Origin: an uncultured Muribaculaceae bacterium
GTDB taxonomy: Bacteria > Bacteroidota > Bacteroidia > Bacteroidales > Muribaculaceae
DNA: 64,000 nt
NCBI GenBank assembly: GCA_958436175.1
Contig: CAUBJF010000004.1
Span: forward strand, 124,001-188,000
Reading direction: 5' to 3'
Both the position numbers and the translations under genes were made by a program. Of this stretch, positions 61,863-64,000 are shown in pieces. The stretch's first letter is position 1, and the number at the start of each line of letters is the position of its first letter. A model generated the notes under the pieces. That model made no database searches and was not told the DNA's origin. It worked only from the letters and a program-made list of their open reading frames with translations.

Positions 61863-62999
61863 ATGAAAAAGCATCTTCATTCAGTGCATACCATTGGCCG
61901 TATTCCTCAGGCCACGACGGAAAGATACGCGGGGCCGCATGTGGGAGCCATGGCGGCGAACGCCGTCCCGGCGGTGAGCAGGAGCTATTTCGAGGGCGGA
62001 TATTTCGACGGCTCCGACAAGGCTCACTATCTCGTGGAGGATTATCGTGGCAACATCGTGCGCGATTGTCGGGCCGACGGTACGGTTGTGGCATCGACGG
62101 AATACTATCCCTACGGCGAACCCCGTACAGAGCCTGCGGGCGATAACCGTAAATGGACGGAGGGCAACGAGCGGCTTTCCTCTTCCGGCCTTCCGGTGAC
62201 CGACTACGGCCCTCGTCTGATGGATCATGCGCGTATAGGATGGTCTCGCCCTGACCGCCTTCTCGAGTCGACCCCATGGCTATCTCCATACTCCTACTGC
62301 GACGGAAACCCCGTCGCCCACTCCGACCCGTCAGGGGATTATTTCTATCTTTGTGTCGCTGGGAGTACTTATATTTACCAAGATGGTGATTTCGGTTGGG
62401 ATTTCTATAACGATAGGGGCGAACGATGCCCTCCAACAGTGTTTTATCGTAACATTGTTATCGCTTTTGATATAATTAATAGCTCATTAGTCGGGAGAAC
62501 ATTACTTTCTATTTTAGCTAATAGTGCTACTGCAATAAAGCTTGAAAATAGTGATTTTTCTTTTTTTAATTCTAAAGAAGCATCTATCCATTGGCAACCT
62601 TTGAATTCTAATAAGTTTGATACTCATTGCGTTACCCCTTGGGGCGATGTGTATCCAACATATGTGAATAGTGTTATGGCATTGGTTCACGAAATGTTCC
62701 ATGCAGAAAGTTATTTATATGGATATGAATATAAACCAGAAAATGTGTGGTTCAGTTATAAAGATAAGGATGGCAAAGATCGGAATGTGTACACTGACGA
62801 AATATGGGCAGTAAAAGGAGAAAATTTTGTCCGATCGGATTTGAGCCTTTACTTGAGGGCCGGATACGGATATATTGAATCAACAGGAGATTTATACATG
62901 CCATTGTATACATCGGTTATAGAGAATCGATTCACGTTCAGCAGCCCTTTTAAGATGGCTAATTATCTGTATGTAAGAGCTAAGAAGCATAAAAGATAA
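61863..62999 (+). CDS. Orphan RHS-core protein with C-terminal HExxH metallopeptidase-like toxin domain
   Basis: A 378-residue protein with no signal peptide and no RHS repeats beyond the final core. Residues about 45-160 match the RHS-associated core: LVEDYRGNIV, YYPYGEPRTE, SPYSYCDGNPVAHSDPSG, with the usual DPxG boundary at Asp155. The remaining 220 residues are a different domain with His276-Glu277-x-x-His280 (HEMFH) and a likely third ligand, Glu313 in DEIWAV, then EN (320-321) and Arg324; this outline recalls M91/NleD-type effector metallopeptidases. The DNA becomes visibly AT-rich at about 62340, the domain boundary. The next gene starts 10 bp later and could be its immunity partner. 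Confidence 0.68.
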   Translation: MKKHLHSVHTIGRIPQATTERYAGPHVGAMAANAVPAVSRSYFEGGYFDGSDKAHYLVEDYRGNIVRDCRADGTVVASTEYYPYGEPRTEPAGDNRKWTEGNERLSSSGLPVTDYGPRLMDHARIGWSRPDRLLESTPWLSPYSYCDGNPVAHSDPSGDYFYLCVAGSTYIYQDGDFGWDFYNDRGERCPPTVFYRNIVIAFDIINSSLVGRTLLSILANSATAIKLENSDFSFFNSKEASIHWQPLNSNKFDTHCVTPWGDVYPTYVNSVMALVHEMFHAESYLYGYEYKPENVWFSYKDKDGKDRNVYTDEIWAVKGENFVRSDLSLYLRAGYGYIESTGDLYMPLYTSVIENRFTFSSPFKMANYLYVRAKKHKR

Positions 63000-63009
63000 A
63001 TATAACTGT

Positions 63010-64000
63010 ATGAAGTATTTAGTGGCAATAATAGCGGCTGTTATGCTTATGTCTTGTACACGTCCCAATCCAACAAAAAGGGAAACGACAAAAGAGATAA
63101 TGGAGCAAGATGCGACGACGGATAGGGGTATTACGGCAGACAGTAGGGTTTATTTATCTCCCATCCTCAGGGTTGATAGCTTCAAACATGTTGTTAATGG
63201 CTTTTACCCAGTTGATAGTCTTGGCTTTGAGATGAATCGTTTGCTCAAAGACTTTTGTAAGTTGGATAGTAAATCTGTATTCGGAAAAGAACCAACTTTT
63301 TGGATAAACGAGATAAGTAAAGAACGTAATGACACCGTGGTCGCTACCGTGATAAGAGACTTGGTGAATAAAACTACTTATCTAAGACTTTATAGTTCAA
63401 AAAACGCAGAGAACTATATATTCGACAATTACTCCGATTCAAGCGGTTTCACATTAAATAAGGTAATTAAACCTATGCCATATCCTTCAATAGACACTTA
63501 TTGGGATGATCTGGTCAAGGTGGATAATACATTGTTGTCGCTATCCAAAAGTGTGTCTTCGACAGTCATTGCAATAATAAATAATAGAAGGGTATCTGAA
63601 TTCCGTGCTGCTAAAACTGAAATCGAATTATCCGACGGCATTATGTATCCCTTGGATTCTATCACAAATCAAAAGCGTCCTGCATATCTCACAGAGCCAC
63701 TGATATATAAAAATGAAATGGAAACTTTCTATTTTAAAAGTAAAAAGGACTATGATATCAGGATAGACTCAGTAGATGTAGTGCCTGCTAACAGAGAAGG
63801 AAACGGTGACATCGATGGGTTCATATTCAGACGGCTTAAGAGTCTGCCCTATTTTGACAATGCGAAGTTCTCGGAGTTTATCAATAGGTTCAAGTTTACT
63901 GATATATTGGCCGAGAATGATACACTGGTAATAGATGTGAGAATTCATCCACACGCTGATTTGGACATAATCTATTATACGCTCGAGGCCGAGACTGCAA
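63010..64000 (+). CDS. Lipoprotein after the RHS toxin, candidate immunity or partner, 3' end cut
   Basis: From the ATG at 63010 the frame stays open to the window edge (330 codons). The lipoprotein signal is clear: a short charged start, hydrophobic AIIAAVMLM and lipobox LMSC. The rest shows beta-like segments and many charged residues. I recognise no family. The whole gene is AT-rich like the toxin domain before it, from which it is only 10 bp away. The arrangement fits a membrane-bound immunity protein against a periplasmic toxin, or a receptor; neither is proven. Confidence 0.6.
   Translation, partial: MKYLVAIIAAVMLMSCTRPNPTKRETTKEIMEQDATTDRGITADSRVYLSPILRVDSFKHVVNGFYPVDSLGFEMNRLLKDFCKLDSKSVFGKEPTFWINEISKERNDTVVATVIRDLVNKTTYLRLYSSKNAENYIFDNYSDSSGFTLNKVIKPMPYPSIDTYWDDLVKVDNTLLSLSKSVSSTVIAIINNRRVSEFRAAKTEIELSDGIMYPLDSITNQKRPAYLTEPLIYKNEMETFYFKSKKDYDIRIDSVDVVPANREGNGDIDGFIFRRLKSLPYFDNAKFSEFINRFKFTDILAENDTLVIDVRIHPHADLDIIYYTLEAETA

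Noticed and set aside
1..64000. CRISPR arrays, insertion sequences or prophage genes
   Set aside because: No regularly spaced repeats, transposase or phage structural genes were seen.

Overview
The window looks like a chromosomal segment of a gut-type Bacteroidales, most likely Muribaculaceae-like. This placement is inferred from gene content: type IX secretion genes, a Bacteroides-style inositol-lipid cluster, RHS-tip and SSS/NamZ genes, and many promoters carrying the Bacteroidetes -7 element TAnnTTTG a short distance before start codons. No rRNA or species marker confirms it. Coding density is high, with tight operons and frequent 4-bp ATGA overlaps. One tRNA (Ala, GGC) is present. I see no CRISPR array and no insertion sequence.

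Layout. 1-7.5 kb: argS (cut by the left edge) with manC, a small secreted protein, a membrane protein with a regulator-like tail, a RecD-like helicase, an ECF sigma factor, and a DIP1984-family protein. 7.6-18.2 kb: GH25 lysozyme, a PorU-type C25 sortase, Rex, a degenerate FAH-fold protein, a second PorU-type sortase, PorV and ispF; this is an envelope/type IX secretion block. 18.2-22.8 kb (minus): metallophosphoesterase, NamZ-type muramidase, SSS symporter and WYL regulator, one probable peptidoglycan-sugar salvage operon. 23-25.6 kb: GH78 rhamnosidase. 25.8-27.1 kb: tRNA-Ala, then an MNT/HEPN toxin-antitoxin pair whose antitoxin has been duplicated next to a truncated HEPN remnant. 27.2-33.8 kb: small barrel protein, a pheS-nth-TRIC-gtrA operon, rfbC, and a hypothetical/cyclophilin/M16 operon.

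33.9-46 kb: exported Gfo/Idh protein, histidine kinase, large secreted protein with a type IX-like C-terminus, the korAB 2-oxoacid:ferredoxin oxidoreductase, a thioredoxin-fold protein lacking its cysteines, a HIT protein, greA and recQ. 46-53.3 kb: a GH43 enzyme, then a seven-gene set for inositol lipids (ATP-grasp enzyme, PgpA-like phosphatase, GtrA protein, CDP-alcohol phosphatidyltransferase, Aur1/PAP2-type inositol phosphorylceramide synthase, acyltransferase, myo-inositol-phosphate synthase). 53.3-61.7 kb: an unrecognised secreted protein, a metal permease fused to an HMA domain facing its probable regulator (an HMA-AraC fusion), an S41 protease and mfd. 61.8-64 kb: an orphan RHS-core protein with a C-terminal HExxH metallopeptidase-like domain, followed by an AT-rich lipoprotein gene cut by the right edge; this is a candidate polymorphic toxin with partner.

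The strongest candidates for undescribed biology are the RHS-metallopeptidase/lipoprotein pair, the ATP-grasp enzyme at the head of the inositol-lipid genes, the duplicated and decaying MNT/HEPN module, and the HMA-AraC regulator paired with an HMA-fused exporter.
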